64,000 nt of DNA from Streptomyces sp. WM6386 (lineage in GTDB: Bacteria; Actinomycetota; Actinomycetes; Streptomycetales; Streptomycetaceae). The position numbers and the translations under genes are program-made. Below the pieces are notes generated by a model that was not told the origin of the DNA, searched no databases, and saw nothing but the letters and a program-made list of their open reading frames with translations. Below, piece after piece: positions 8,470-18,426 of this stretch. Position 1 is the stretch's first letter, and each line of letters begins with the position of its first letter. Location of the stretch: positions 11,521-75,520 of the forward strand of contig NZ_JXTE01000043.1 of the NCBI RefSeq assembly GCF_000972385.1, read 5' to 3'.

Positions 8470-11400
8470 TCAGGCCACCACGGGCGCGTCCTCCCCCACG
8501 AACGTCCGCCACAGCTCCGCGTACCGCCCGCCCCTGGCCAGCAGTTCCTCGTGCGTGCCGTCCTCGGCGATCCGGCCGTGGTCCATCAGCACGACCCGGT
8601 CCGCGCGGGCCGCCGTGGTCAGGCGGTGGGCCACCACGAGGGTCGTGCGGCGGCCTGCGAGGCGGTCCGTGGCCTGGTTGACCTGGGCCTCCGTGGCCAG
8701 GTCCAGGGCGGCTGTGGCCTCGTCGAGGAGGAGGATGTCGGGGTCGACCAGTTCGGCGCGGGCCAGTGCGATCAGCTGGCGCTGGCCGGCGGAGAGGTTG
8801 CGGCCGCGTTCGGCGACCTCGTGGAGGTAGCCGCCGTCGAGGGTGGCGATCATCTCGTGGGCGCCGACCGCGCGGGCCGCCGCCTCCACCTCGGCGTCGG
8901 TGGCGTCCGGGCGGCCGTAGGCGATGGCGTCCCGCACGGTGCCCTGGAAGAGGTACGCCTCCTGCGGGACGACACCGAGGCGGTGGCGGTACGACGTGAG
9001 GTCCAGCGTCCGCAGATCCGAGCCGTCGACCGTCACCCGGCCGCCCGTCGGGTCGTAGAACCGCGCCACCAGCTTGACGAGGGTCGACTTGCCCGCGCCG
9101 GTCTCACCGACGAAGGCGACGGTCTGGCCGGCGGGGATGGTCAACTCGATGCCCGTGAGGGCCGCTTCGGGTCCGTCGGAGGACCCATAGGCGAACCGCA
9201 CGTCCTCGAAGGCGATCTCGCCCCGCAGGGACAGGACTTCGAGGGGTTCGTCGGCCGCCTTCGTGGACGTCGGCTCCTGGAGCAGCTCCTGGATACGGCC
9301 CAGCGAGACGGTCGCCTGCTGGTAGCCGTCGAAGACCTGCGAGAGCTGCTGGACCGGCGCGAAGAACAGGTCGATGTAGAGCAGATACGCCACCAGCGCA
9401 CCGGTCGTCAGCGTCGCGTCGTCGATCCGCCCGGCGCCCGCGACCAGCACGGCCGCCGTGGCCACCGACGCCAGCAGCTGTACGAAGGGGAAGTAGACCG
9501 AGATCAGCCACTGACCCCGGATGCGCGCCTGCCGGTAGCTGTCACTGCGCTCCGCGAACCGCGCCCCGCCGTCCCGCTCACGCCGGAAGGCCTGCACGAT
9601 CCGCAGCCCGGACACCGACTCCTGGAGATCGGCGTTGACCACCGACACCCGCTCCCGGGCCAGTTCGTACGCCTTCACACTCGCCCGGCGGAAGAAGTAC
9701 GTCGCGACGATGAGCGGCGGCAGCGTCGCGAACACGACCAGCGCGAGCTCCACGTCGAGCACCAGCAGGGCGCCCATGATGCCGAAGAACGTGACGACCG
9801 AGACGAACGCCGTGACCAGGCCGGTCTGCAGGAAGGTCGAGAGCGCGTCGACGTCGGTGGTCATGCGGGTCATGATCCGGCCGGTCAGCTCCCGCTCGTA
9901 GTAGTCGAGTCCGAGCCGCTGAAGCTGCGCGAAGATCTTCAGGCGGAGGGAGTACAGGACCCGCTCACCGGTACGTCCCGTCATCCGCGTCTCACCGACC
10001 TGCGCGACCCACTGCACACCCACGGTGAGCAGACCGAGCAGCGCCGCCACCCACACCGCGCCGAGGGCGAGCTCGCCGACGCCGGAGTCGATGCCGTGCC
10101 GGATCAGGATCGGGAGGGTGAGCCCCATCCCGGCGTCCACGGCGACCAGTGCGAGGCTGATGAGCAACGGCAGCCCGAAGCCGCGCAGCAGTCTGCGCAG
10201 ACCGTAGGACTCCTCCGGCGTGACCGCGCGGGCCTCGTCGATGCCGGGGGTGTCATGGGCCGGGGGCAGCGCCTCGACCTGGGCGAGGAGTTCCGGAGTG
10301 GCGGGCATGCCGTCGAGGGCGGTGTCCCGGGGGCCGCGCTCCCCCGCCCACAGCCGGGGCGTGATGCCGCGCTCGGCGTCGAACTCGGCGTCCAGCTCCT
10401 CCCGCAGGGAGGTGTCCTCGCAGGGCGCGGCGGGCTGGGCGTGACCGGGCGAGACGCCGCCGAGCTCGTCGGGGTCGGTGAGCAGGCGCCGGTAGAGCGC
10501 GGACCGCTTCTGGAGCTGCTCGTGGGTGCCGAGGTCCGCGAGGCGGCCGTCGTCGAGTACGGCGATGCGGTCGGCGAGGTTCAGGGTGGAGCGGCGATGG
10601 GCGATGAGGAGGGTGGTGCGGCCCTCCATGACCTGCTTCAGCGCCTCGTGGATCTCGTGCTCGACCCGGGCGTCCACGGCGGAGGTGGCGTCGTCCAGGA
10701 CGAGGAGCCTCGGGTCGGTGAGGATCGCCCGGGCGAGCGCGACGCGCTGGCGCTGGCCGCCGGAGAGGGTGAGGCCGTGCTCGCCGACCGTGGTGTCGTA
10801 GCCCTCGGGGAGCTCGGCGATGAAACGGTCCGCCTGGGCGGCGCGCGCGGCCTGCTCGATCTGCTCCTGGGTCGCCTCGGGACGGCCGTACGCGATGTTG
10901 TTGCGGACCGTGTCCGAGAAGAGGAACGAGTCCTCGGGGACCAGCCCGATCGCGGCCCGCAGGGACTCCAGGCTCAGCTCGCGGACGTCGTGGCCGCCGA
11001 CGAGGACGGCTCCGTGGGTGACGTCGTAGAAGCGCGGCAGGAGGAGGGAGACCGTCGACTTGCCGGAGCCGGAGGAGCCGACGACCGCGAGGGTCTCGCC
11101 GGGGCGGATCTCGAAGCTGAGGCCGCTGAGGACGGGCCGCTCGTCCTCGTAACCGAAGGACACGTCGTCGAACTCGACGGTCGCGGGCGCGTCGGCGGGC
11201 AGCTCCTTCTTCCCGTCCCGCATCGACGGCTCCGTGTCGATCAGCTCCAGGACCCGCTCGGTGCCCGCGCGGGCCTGCTGGGCGACCGTGAGGACCATGG
11301 CGAGCATGCGGACCGGCCCGACCAGCTGGGCGAGGTAGGTGGAGAAGGCGACGAAGGTGCCGAGGGTGATGTGTCCGCGCACGGCCAGCCAGCCGCCGAG

Positions 11401-12183
11401 GGCGAGCATCGCGACCTGGCCGAGGGCGGGCACGGCCTGGAGGGCCGGGGTGTAGCGGGAGTTGAAGCGGATGGTGCGCAGCCGCCCCGCGAAGAGCCGG
11501 CGGCTGACCTCCCGGAGCTTCCCGGTCTCCTGCTCCTCCTGCCCGAAGCCCTTGACCACGCGTACGCCGCCCACGGCCCCGTCGACCACGCCCGCGACGG
11601 CGGCCGCCTGGGCCTGGGCGTACCAGGTGGCGGGGTGCAGCTTGCTGCGGGAACGTCTCGCGATCCAGGCGAGCGCGGGGGCCACGGCGAGGGCGACCAG
11701 GGTGAGCGGCAGGGACAGCCAGGCCATGACGACGAGGGAGACCAGGAAGAGGGCGAAGTTCCCGATGGTCATCGGGAGCATGAAGAGCAGGCCCTGGATC
11801 AGCTGGAGGTCGCTGGTGGCCCGGCCGACGACCTGCCCGGTGGACAGCTCGTCCTGGCGGCGGCCGTCGAGGCGGGTGATCGTGCCGTACATCTCGGTCC
11901 GCAGGTCGTGCTGGACGTCGAGGGCGAGGCGGCCGCCGTAGTAGCGGCGGACGTAGGTGAGGACGTAGACGACGACGGCGGAGCCGATGAGGAGGCCCGC
12001 CCAGGGGGCCATGTCCCGGCTGTGGTCGCCGATGACGTCGTCGATGATCACCTTGGTGATCAGCGGGACCAGCGCCATGACGGCCATGCCGACGAGCGAG
12101 GAACCGAGGGCGAGGACGACGTCCTTCGGATACCGCCAGGCGTATCCGGCCAGTCGTCGTGCCCAGCCCCGTTGCTCGCTCAC
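8470..12183 (-). CDS. Fused two-half ABC exporter (TMD-NBD-TMD-NBD)
   Basis: About 1237 residues carrying two complete ABC half-transporters in one chain. Half 1 has a six-helix membrane domain (from [20 protein letters not shown]), Walker [10 protein letters not shown] near residue 368, and signature [16 protein letters not shown] followed by [12 protein letters not shown]. Half 2 has a second membrane domain, Walker [10 protein letters not shown] near 1028, a degenerate signature [16 protein letters not shown], and [13 protein letters not shown]. Both Walker B motifs end in a catalytic-type acidic residue (first DD, second DE), so the first site may be weakened, as in asymmetric multidrug exporters. 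The GTG at 12183 has GGAGGG 7 nt upstream; an extension to 12258 lacks this. The transported molecule is unknown; lipid or drug export is the usual annotation. Confidence 0.88.
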   Translation of the reverse strand: MSEQRGWARRLAGYAWRYPKDVVLALGSSLVGMAVMALVPLITKVIIDDVIGDHSRDMAPWAGLLIGSAVVVYVLTYVRRYYGGRLALDVQHDLRTEMYGTITRLDGRRQDELSTGQVVGRATSDLQLIQGLLFMLPMTIGNFALFLVSLVVMAWLSLPLTLVALAVAPALAWIARRSRSKLHPATWYAQAQAAAVAGVVDGAVGGVRVVKGFGQEEQETGKLREVSRRLFAGRLRTIRFNSRYTPALQAVPALGQVAMLALGGWLAVRGHITLGTFVAFSTYLAQLVGPVRMLAMVLTVAQQARAGTERVLELIDTEPSMRDGKKELPADAPATVEFDDVSFGYEDERPVLSGLSFEIRPGETLAVVGSSGSGKSTVSLLLPRFYDVTHGAVLVGGHDVRELSLESLRAAIGLVPEDSFLFSDTVRNNIAYGRPEATQEQIEQAARAAQADRFIAELPEGYDTTVGEHGLTLSGGQRQRVALARAILTDPRLLVLDDATSAVDARVEHEIHEALKQVMEGRTTLLIAHRRSTLNLADRIAVLDDGRLADLGTHEQLQKRSALYRRLLTDPDELGGVSPGHAQPAAPCEDTSLREELDAEFDAERGITPRLWAGERGPRDTALDGMPATPELLAQVEALPPAHDTPGIDEARAVTPEESYGLRRLLRGFGLPLLISLALVAVDAGMGLTLPILIRHGIDSGVGELALGAVWVAALLGLLTVGVQWVAQVGETRMTGRTGERVLYSLRLKIFAQLQRLGLDYYERELTGRIMTRMTTDVDALSTFLQTGLVTAFVSVVTFFGIMGALLVLDVELALVVFATLPPLIVATYFFRRASVKAYELARERVSVVNADLQESVSGLRIVQAFRRERDGGARFAERSDSYRQARIRGQWLISVYFPFVQLLASVATAAVLVAGAGRIDDATLTTGALVAYLLYIDLFFAPVQQLSQVFDGYQQATVSLGRIQELLQEPTSTKAADEPLEVLSLRGEIAFEDVRFAYGSSDGPEAALTGIELTIPAGQTVAFVGETGAGKSTLVKLVARFYDPTGGRVTVDGSDLRTLDLTSYRHRLGVVPQEAYLFQGTVRDAIAYGRPDATDAEVEAAARAVGAHEMIATLDGGYLHEVAERGRNLSAGQRQLIALARAELVDPDILLLDEATAALDLATEAQVNQATDRLAGRRTTLVVAHRLTTAARADRVVLMDHGRIAEDGTHEELLARGGRYAELWRTFVGEDAPVVA

Positions 12184-12362
12184 GCGGGTGCCCTCCATCG
12201 GTCTGTCTGCGGTCCTGATCTTCCGCAAGGCACCAACGCGAAAAGAACCGGATTTCATCCCTCCGCAACAAACCGGGCCGGTCGGCCTGGGTGCCTGTGC
12301 TCGGACCGGCTGAGCAGCACAGCGCTGCCGTACGCCCCGCCGGAGCCGCTTTGATCGACGGC

Positions 12363-12888
12363 ATGAAGTCGAAGATCATGGTCCCCGCCCTCTCCGTGGC
12401 CCCCGTGGCGCTGTTCGGGCTGGTGGCCGAGGGGTTGGGAACTGTGGCCCGCCACCACCCGGGCCCGGCGAGGACGTCTTCCACACCCCGTCCCCGCACC
12501 GTCGGGCCAGACCTGGGCCTCCCAGGAGGGCAGCTCGTCCTGTGTGGACGACTTCGGCTTCGACGAGACGGGCGTCGCCCGGGACGAGCCGACCTACACC
12601 TGGGACCTGGACTTCGCGAGCGACGCGGACTACCGGGAGGCGGTGGCGTCCCTCAGGTCCGCCTGGCGCGAGGACGGCCGCACGGTCGAGGAGATCGAGA
12701 ACGGCATCGCGACGACCGTCGACGACGGCATCCGGGTCACGCTCCACCCGGGGTACCACGACGGTGAGCCGGTGCTGCGCACGCAGGGCTCGTGCATGCG
12801 CTACCGGGACGAGTACGGCGATGAGTACGACTACATGTTCGACGACAACGGCGACGGAACGGTCGACGAGTACGAGCGGCCGTACTAG
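12363..12888 (+). pseudogene. Frameshifted small lipoprotein-like gene
   Basis: An ATG at 12363 opens a frame encoding a signal-like N terminus (MKSKIMVPALSVAPVALFGL). That frame degenerates after about 12440. The conserved-looking C-terminal part lies in another frame: TWASQEGSSCVDDFGFDETG from about 12511, then YTWDLDFASDADYREAVASL to a TAG at 12886-12888. The third frame contains a short plausible segment (PPPGPGEDVFHTPS, from 12452). At least one, perhaps two, indels or a deletion therefore separate the leader from the body. The body alone could start at the GTG at 12544 (114 residues) but would lack a signal. Its last 4 bases overlap the end of the opposite gene. Function is unknown; a sequencing error cannot be excluded. 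Confidence 0.5.
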
Positions 12889-13907
12889 GGCGTCGTGCGT
12901 ACCCGCAGGTGATAGAACCGCGTCGTCTGCACCGCGTTCTGGTTGTCGTCGCTCACCAGCAGCACCTTCCAGGCCCCCTTGCTCCGGCCCGTCACCACCA
13001 TGCCCTCGATGTTGTCGAGGAGCGGGTTGGGCTGGGGCTGCTTGGCGGTGGCGCCCAGGGTCGGGCAGTTCACGATGTCGGCGAGCAGGGTCTTTCCGAT
13101 CAGGCGTACGCCTGGCTGTCCCGTGAGGTTCTCGACACCGCTCGTGTCGGTGGCGTGCCGGGGGTCGGCGAGGTAGAGGCGGACCGTGTTGCCGACGCCG
13201 GAGGTGAAGCCGCGCTCCAGGACGAGGAGCCGGCCGTCGGGGAGGGCCTGGACCTCGGGGACGCCGAGGCCGGCGTCGGGCTGATAGGCGTACTGGTCGG
13301 CGAGCGCGAACCCGCCCCCGGCCCGCTGCCACGTCTGGAAGCGGACGGCACCGGAGGAGTCACCGGAGAGCGCGTACTCCATCGACGCGAGCAGCGTGCG
13401 GCCACCCGGCAGCAGGGTCAGCCCCTCGAAGGTGCCGTTGGAGACGGCCCGGCCGGCGGGGGCCACCTGGAGCGCGGCCGGCACCGGGAGGCGGTCGAGT
13501 ATCGCGCCGTCGCGGGAGTAGCGGCGTATGGACGGCTCGGTCTCCGAGGTGATCAGGCGGGTGCCGTCACGGTCGACGACCAGGCCCTCGGAGTCGAGCG
13601 CCGTGCCGTTCTCGTCGGTGAGCGGGACCACCGACTTCGGCGCGAGGGTCCTCGCGTCCAGGCCGAACAGCGCCGACCGGTCGGAGAGCGCGGCGAGGGA
13701 GCCGTCCCGGTCCAGTGCGAGCGCGGAGAGGTTGCCGACGTAGGTGCCCTCGTACGTCGTCTTGTCGAGCGCGTCGGAGAAGCGGTCGAGGGAGACGGAC
13801 GGCGAACAGGCATTGCCCGGCTGGGCGTTGGCGGGACCGGCGGCGGACAGACAGGTGGCCGCCGCCAGTCCGGCGGTGACGGTCGCGAGGAGGGTTCTGA
13901 TGCGCAT
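12885..13907 (-). CDS. Secreted esterase-like/phytase-like beta-propeller protein
   Basis: A 340-residue exported protein. The signal peptide MRIRTLLATVTAGLAAATCLSAAGPANA precedes QPGNACSPSVSLDRFSDALD. The body has successive beta-propeller-type blades (VGNLSALALDRDGSLAALSDRSALFGLD, DSEGLVVDRDGTRLITSE, FEGLTLLPGGRTLLASME), matching the phytase-like (esterase-like activity of phytase) domain. It ends in IEGMVVTGRSKGAWKVLLVSDDN, typical of that family. The ATG at 13907 is used; a GTG three codons upstream (13916) is possible. The activity is untested for most members: an extracellular phosphodiester or phosphomonoester role is often proposed but not shown. It overlaps the end of the convergent broken lipoprotein gene by 4 bases. 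Confidence 0.8.
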   Translation of the reverse strand: MRIRTLLATVTAGLAAATCLSAAGPANAQPGNACSPSVSLDRFSDALDKTTYEGTYVGNLSALALDRDGSLAALSDRSALFGLDARTLAPKSVVPLTDENGTALDSEGLVVDRDGTRLITSETEPSIRRYSRDGAILDRLPVPAALQVAPAGRAVSNGTFEGLTLLPGGRTLLASMEYALSGDSSGAVRFQTWQRAGGGFALADQYAYQPDAGLGVPEVQALPDGRLLVLERGFTSGVGNTVRLYLADPRHATDTSGVENLTGQPGVRLIGKTLLADIVNCPTLGATAKQPQPNPLLDNIEGMVVTGRSKGAWKVLLVSDDNQNAVQTTRFYHLRVRTTP

Positions 13908-13955
13908 GGGCGTCACCGTAGGGCCGCCCGGTGAAGGGCGGGAGTCCAGCAGGCG

Positions 13956-14810
13956 TCAGGACGCGGCGAGGTCCTTGTGGATGACCTTCGCGACGCCCTG
14001 GATGGTCGTGATGCCGTAGTTCATGGTGCTGTTGCCGTGCGTGAGCACCGTCATCACGTAGTCGTGGCCGCCGCCCTTGAAGGTGCCGACGCTGTGCACC
14101 CGCCAGCCGTGCGTGGAGCGCTGCAGCCAGCCGTTCTTGACGTGCACGAGGACGTCGGAGGGAGCGCCGTACGGGGTGCCCCAGCGCTGGGAGGAGATCA
14201 CGTCGCCCATCAGCTTGCGGACGTACCAGCGCGAGTCGTCGGTGAGGACCGCGTTCTTGGCCGTGAGCAGCTTCATCAGCTTCTGCTCGTCGGTGACGGT
14301 GATCTGGGTCAGACCCCAGTAGCCGTTGGCGCCGGGCTTGGTCTGGGTCATGCCCGCCTTGGCGAGGAAACCCTTCACCTTGGTCACGCCGAGCTGCTTC
14401 CACAGGGTGGACGTGGCGGTGTTGTCCGACTTGGTGATCATGGCCGTGGCGAGGGACTTCTCCCGGCTGGTGAGGGACCGGCCGGTCTTCTGCGCGTCCC
14501 ACAACAGGGTGGAGAGGACGGTGACCTTGACGACGCTCGCGGAGTCGTAGGCCGTCGAGGAGCGGAGCGTGCAGGTGGTCTTCGTGGTGCGGTCGTAGAG
14601 GCCCACCGCGATCGTGCCCTTGCGGTTGGCGAGCGCCGAAGTGATGTCCTTCTTCAGCTTGTCGGCGAGGCCGGCCTTGGCGGACGTACAGCTGACGGTC
14701 GGCGTGGCCGCCGCGGCCGGTGTGGCGGCGGCGACGCAGGCGAGGAGCGCGCCCCCCGCCACCCATCTCGCACGTCTGGATATCCCCTGAGTCATGCCCT
14801 GTTGACTCAT
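13956..14810 (-). CDS. Secreted class A beta-lactamase-fold serine hydrolase
   Basis: 284 residues with a signal peptide (RRARWVAGGALLACVAAATPAAAA). It has the three active-site elements of the penicillin-binding/beta-lactamase fold in order: SVVK (Ser92, Lys95), SDN (128-130) and KNG (225-227), the last replacing the common KTG. No clear class A Glu166 omega-loop motif was recognised, so it may be a peptidase-like or structural homologue and not a true beta-lactamase. An alternative ATG lies at 14795. Likely substrates are wall peptides or beta-lactams. Conserved in Streptomyces as a serine hydrolase; no resistance function should be inferred from sequence alone. Confidence 0.82.
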   Translation of the reverse strand: MSQQGMTQGISRRARWVAGGALLACVAAATPAAAATPTVSCTSAKAGLADKLKKDITSALANRKGTIAVGLYDRTTKTTCTLRSSTAYDSASVVKVTVLSTLLWDAQKTGRSLTSREKSLATAMITKSDNTATSTLWKQLGVTKVKGFLAKAGMTQTKPGANGYWGLTQITVTDEQKLMKLLTAKNAVLTDDSRWYVRKLMGDVISSQRWGTPYGAPSDVLVHVKNGWLQRSTHGWRVHSVGTFKGGGHDYVMTVLTHGNSTMNYGITTIQGVAKVIHKDLAAS

Positions 14811-14939
14811 GAGTTCGAGGGAAAGGTTGTACGAGTTGGGGAACGGATGTGCCAGTCGTTACTTCCTCCTCTGCGAATTCACAGGAGAGCCCCAGGTACG
14901 GCACAGCGCGCACTCACCCGGGGTTCGGACCATGCCCGG

Positions 14940-17264
14940 GTGACATCTGCCACCGATCCCCACCCCCACACCGACACTGCCGTATCCACCGACCGGCCAC
15001 CGCCGGCCCCACCCGCGGCGACCCCGGACAAGGCACCGCGCTGGTCGCTCCCCGCGCTGCTCGCGATCCTGGTCCTGGCGGCGGCCCTGTACTCCTGGAA
15101 CCTGTCCGGAGCCGGCCTCAACAGCTTTTACAGCGCGGCCGTGCTGAGCGGCACGCAGAGCTGGAAGGCGTGGTTCTTCGGATCGCTGGACGCGGGCAAC
15201 TTCCTCACCGTCGACAAGCCGCCGTTCGCGCTGATGGTCATGGGACTGTCGTGCCGCGTCCTCGGCCTCGGCACCTGGCAGATGATGCTGCCGATGATCC
15301 TGACCGCCCTCGGGACGATCTGGATCGTGCACGCGTCCGTGAAGCGCGTGTGGGGCCATGTCGCGGCGACGGTCGCCGCGCTGGTGCTCGCCCTCACCCC
15401 GATCACGGTCGCCATCAACCGGGACAACAACCCCGACACGCTGCTGGTGTTCCTGATGGCGGCGGGCGCGGCCCTCGCGCTGCGCGCCACGCGTGACGGC
15501 AGGCTGCTGCCGCTGCTCGGCTCGGCGGCCTGCTTCGGCCTCGCCTTCAACACCAAGATGCTCCAGGGCTGGATCCCCCTGCCGATCGTCTTCGCGGTCT
15601 ATCTCTACGCCGCCAGGCCGAAGCTGGTGAAGCGGGTCGTCAACCTGCTGCTCGCGGGAGTGGTCCTCGCCGTCTCCAGCTTCTGGTGGGCGGCCGCGGT
15701 CTCCCTGGTCCCGGCCGACGACCGCCCCTACATCGGTGGTTCGACGGACGGCAGCGCCTGGAACCTGATCATGGGCTACAACGGCCTGGGCCGGATCTTC
15801 GGCGGCGAGGGCAACGGCGGAGGCGGCGGTGGAGGCGGCGGCGGCTTCTCCGGTACGGCGGGACTCGGCCGGCTCTTCAACGACGTCCTCGGCGCCCAGA
15901 TCTCCTGGCTGATCCCCTTCGCGGCGATCGCCCTGATCGGCGGCCTGGTCCTGTGCGGCCGCGCCCCGCGCACCGACATGACCCGTGCCGCGCTGGTGAT
16001 GTGGGGCGGCTGGACCGGCCTGCACTACCTGACCTTCGCCATGGCCGAGGGCACCATGCACCCGTACTACACGACCGCGCTCGCCCCAGGCATCGCGGTC
16101 CTGTGCGGAGGCGGCGGTGTGATGCTGCTGCGCGCCTTCCGCGCCGACAGGCGGTGGGCGTGGGTGCTGCCGCTCGGCCTCGCGGTCACGGCGGTCTGGG
16201 CGGCGGTGCTGCTGCGCCGCGCCTCCGGCTGGAACACCTGGCTGTGGCCGACGATCCTCGTCGTCATGGCGTCGGCGATCGTGGGCCTGCTGGTCTTCCG
16301 GTCCGGTGGCAACGGCAACAAGGCACGTCTGCTGGCGGCTTCCCTCGCCGCGGCGGTCGTCGCCTCGGTGGCCGGTCCGGCCGCGTACGCCTGGTCGGTG
16401 CCGTCCGGTTCGGGCGGCGGCATGGGCGGCACGAACCCGACGGCCGGGCCCTCCACGGGCAGCGGCGGCTTCGGTGGGGGCGGTGGCGGCCGGGGCGGTA
16501 TGCCCGGTGGCGGCACCGGTGGCGGTCCTGGCGGCACCCAGCAGGGTGGCCGGAACAGCCAGGCCGGCGGTCAGGCCGAGGGCGGCTTCCCGGGCAGTGG
16601 CCAGAACGGCGAGGCGCCCGGCGGCGGTCAGATGATGCCCGGCGGCGGCAACGGCGAGCTTCCGAGCGGCGGCCAGGCGGGCGGGGGCACGCCCCCGGAC
16701 GGCACCGGCGAGAACGGCACTTCGGGCGACACCCAGAACGGCCAGAGCGGCCAGAACAGCCAGAGCGGCCAGAACGGCCAGGGCGGCCCCGGCGGCATGA
16801 CCGGCGGCGGTGGCGGCATGGGCGGCGGCACGAGCAGCGAGCTCATCTCGTACCTCAAGAAGCACCAGGACGGCGCCACCTGGCTGCTGGCGGTGGCCAG
16901 TTCGCAGAGTGCCGCGCAGCTCATCATGAGCAGCGGTGAGCCGGTCATCTCGATGTGGGGCTGGTCCGGCTCCGACCAGGCGATGACCCTGGCCAGGCTC
17001 AAGGAGCTGGTGAAGGCGGGCAAGCTGCACTACATCCAGCTCGGCAGCGGTGGCATGGGCGGCGGCCCCGGCGGCGGTTCCAGCCTCAGCACCGAGGTCA
17101 CCGAGTGGGTGCAGAAGAACGGCACGGCGGTGAAGGAGAGCGAATACAGCTCGAATTCGACGTCGGGCACGTCCGGTTCGTCCGGATCCTCGGATTCGTC
17201 CGACTCGTCGAACTCGTCGAACACCTCGACCATCTACCGCCTGGACGCGTCTGACGTCGGCTGA
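14940..17264 (+). CDS. GT39/ArnT-like membrane glycosyltransferase with YkcB-like C-terminal domain
   Basis: About 774 residues from the GTG at 14940; ATG 14847 is an alternative in the same frame. The N-terminal two thirds hold around ten membrane helices. LNSFYSAAVLSGTQSWKAWF and LTVDKPPFAL, and later NRDNNPDTLLVF, are typical of PMT/GT39 (polyprenyl-phosphate-sugar dependent) transferases. A run of ten Gly lies in an extracytoplasmic loop at about 15821-15846. The C-terminal third is low complexity (Gly/Gln/Asn/Ser), followed by the conserved extracellular module TWLLAVASSQSAAQLIMSSG with EPVISMWGWSGSD and KLHYIQLGSGG, as in Bacillus YkcB-like proteins. It ends in a Ser-rich tail. The probable role is sugar transfer to an exported acceptor; donor and acceptor are unknown. 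Confidence 0.85.
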   Translation: MTSATDPHPHTDTAVSTDRPPPAPPAATPDKAPRWSLPALLAILVLAAALYSWNLSGAGLNSFYSAAVLSGTQSWKAWFFGSLDAGNFLTVDKPPFALMVMGLSCRVLGLGTWQMMLPMILTALGTIWIVHASVKRVWGHVAATVAALVLALTPITVAINRDNNPDTLLVFLMAAGAALALRATRDGRLLPLLGSAACFGLAFNTKMLQGWIPLPIVFAVYLYAARPKLVKRVVNLLLAGVVLAVSSFWWAAAVSLVPADDRPYIGGSTDGSAWNLIMGYNGLGRIFGGEGNGGGGGGGGGGFSGTAGLGRLFNDVLGAQISWLIPFAAIALIGGLVLCGRAPRTDMTRAALVMWGGWTGLHYLTFAMAEGTMHPYYTTALAPGIAVLCGGGGVMLLRAFRADRRWAWVLPLGLAVTAVWAAVLLRRASGWNTWLWPTILVVMASAIVGLLVFRSGGNGNKARLLAASLAAAVVASVAGPAAYAWSVPSGSGGGMGGTNPTAGPSTGSGGFGGGGGGRGGMPGGGTGGGPGGTQQGGRNSQAGGQAEGGFPGSGQNGEAPGGGQMMPGGGNGELPSGGQAGGGTPPDGTGENGTSGDTQNGQSGQNSQSGQNGQGGPGGMTGGGGGMGGGTSSELISYLKKHQDGATWLLAVASSQSAAQLIMSSGEPVISMWGWSGSDQAMTLARLKELVKAGKLHYIQLGSGGMGGGPGGGSSLSTEVTEWVQKNGTAVKESEYSSNSTSGTSGSSGSSDSSDSSNSSNTSTIYRLDASDVG

Positions 17265-17288
17265 CGTCCCGACCCCCGGCGACCGCCG

Positions 17289-17322
17289 AACGACCCCCGA
17301 CCGAAAGGCCGGGGGTCGTTTT
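17289..17322 (+). terminator. Rho-independent terminator after the glycosyltransferase gene
   Basis: An 11-bp perfect stem (AACGACCCCCG at 17289-17299 with CGGGGGTCGTT at 17310-17320), an inner CC-GAAA-GG hairpin in the loop, and a short T run follow the stop codon by 25 nt. Confidence 0.85.
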
Positions 17323-17364
17323 GGTATGTCAACTCGCGTAGATGCGGGGCGATATGCCGTTTCC

Positions 17365-17397
17365 GGTCATCTGATCGACATCTACCGGCCATTTACA
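17365..17397 (+). promoter_or_regulatory. Three 11-bp direct repeats resembling a PHO box
   Basis: Successive 11-mers GGTCATCTGAT, CGACATCTACC and GGCCATTTACA share the pattern nGnCATYTnnn. Streptomyces PhoP binds 11-bp direct repeats related to GTTCACC or GTTCATC, so this could be a PhoP operator for the secreted nuclease 70 nt downstream. The match is to repeat length and core only, so it is a proposal. Confidence 0.4.
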
Positions 17398-17466
17398 GGA
17401 ACGCATGTCCATGTCACGCTCCCGATTGCCCGCTCCATTCAACACGCGTAGAACGGACAGCCCCCG

Positions 17467-18276
17467 ATGCCCGTGAACCCCATACGCAAGCGCCGCTGGA
17501 AGTCCCTGGCGCTCACCGTCTCAGCCGTACTCGTCGGCCTCACCGCTCCCGTGGTGGCCTCGTCCCCGGCGGCAGCCACCACGACGGCGTACGACGCGAC
17601 GTACTACAAGAACGCGATCGGCAAGACCGGCACGAGCCTGAAGTCCTCGCTGCACACGATCATCAGCAGCCAGACGAAGATCTCGTACGCCGCGGTCTGG
17701 GACGCGCTCAAGGTCACCGACCAGGACCCGAACAACAGCAGCAACGTGATCCTGCTCTACAGCGGTGTCTCGCGCAGCAAGTCCCTCAACGGCGGCGACG
17801 TCGGCGACTGGAACCGCGAGCACACCTGGGCCAAGTCCCACGGCGACTTCGGCGAGGTCACCGGCCCCGGCACCGACCTGCACCACCTGCGCCCCTGCGA
17901 CGTCCAGGTCAACAGCACCCGCGGCAACCTGGACTTCGACAACGGCGGCAGCTCGGTCACCAACGGTGGCGGCAGCACCGTCGACTCCGACTCCTTCGCG
18001 CCGCGCGCCGCGGACCGGGGCGACGTGGCCCGCATGATCCTCTACATGGCCGTGCGCTACGAGGGCGACGACGGCTTCGCCAACCTGGAGCCCAACGAGC
18101 AGGTGGGCAACGGCAGCAACCCGTACATGGGCAAGCTCTCCGTCCTCAAGGCCTGGAACGAGGCGGACCCGCCCAGCGCGTTCGAGGAGAAGCGCAACCA
18201 GGTCATCTACGACACCTACCAGCACAACCGCAACCCGTTCATCGACCACCCGGAGTGGGTCGAGGCGATCTGGTAG
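17467..18276 (+). CDS. Secreted endonuclease I-family (HNH-like) nuclease
   Basis: 269 residues. The signal peptide is KRRWKSLALTVSAVLVGLTA with probable cleavage after SPAAA near residue 38. The catalytic region WNREHTWAKSHGDFGEVTG followed by GTDLHHLRPCDVQVNSTRGN is the beta-beta-alpha-metal finger of the endonuclease I (EndA/Vvn) family: the His of REHTW and the later HH are candidate general base and metal ligands. Such enzymes cut DNA and often RNA non-specifically outside the cell. It stands alone between two stem-loops and is preceded by PHO-box-like repeats, which suggests a role in scavenging phosphate from nucleic acid (inference). Confidence 0.88.
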   Translation: MPVNPIRKRRWKSLALTVSAVLVGLTAPVVASSPAAATTTAYDATYYKNAIGKTGTSLKSSLHTIISSQTKISYAAVWDALKVTDQDPNNSSNVILLYSGVSRSKSLNGGDVGDWNREHTWAKSHGDFGEVTGPGTDLHHLRPCDVQVNSTRGNLDFDNGGSSVTNGGGSTVDSDSFAPRAADRGDVARMILYMAVRYEGDDGFANLEPNEQVGNGSNPYMGKLSVLKAWNEADPPSAFEEKRNQVIYDTYQHNRNPFIDHPEWVEAIW

Positions 18277-18299
18277 CAGCGCGGTCGCCGGACCGTACG

Positions 18300-18334
18300 C
18301 CCGTACCGCCGGGGCCCCACACCCGCGGTACGGG
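18300..18334. terminator. Stem-loop between convergent genes
   Basis: A 10-bp perfect inverted repeat, CCCGTACCGC at 18300-18309 and GCGGTACGGG at 18325-18334, with a 15-nt loop between the nuclease gene and the convergent ThDP-enzyme gene. It lacks a T run. Confidence 0.6.
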
Positions 18335-18426
18335 TCGCCGCCCCCGTGACCCACCTGGTCCGCCAGGCGGTCGCGGGGGCGGCGGTGGTACGTCAACTGC
18401 CCCGGCGCGTCGGCTCTCCCAGCTCG

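Noticed and set aside
8188..12354. 1388-codon plus-strand open frame over the ABC exporter
   Set aside because: It is the exact complement of an intact exporter; its translation has no domain and is biased to Arg, Gly and Glu.
13956..14810. Beta-lactam resistance gene
   Set aside because: The fold motifs are there, but no clear Glu166-type loop is seen, and a wall-related serine hydrolase is equally likely.
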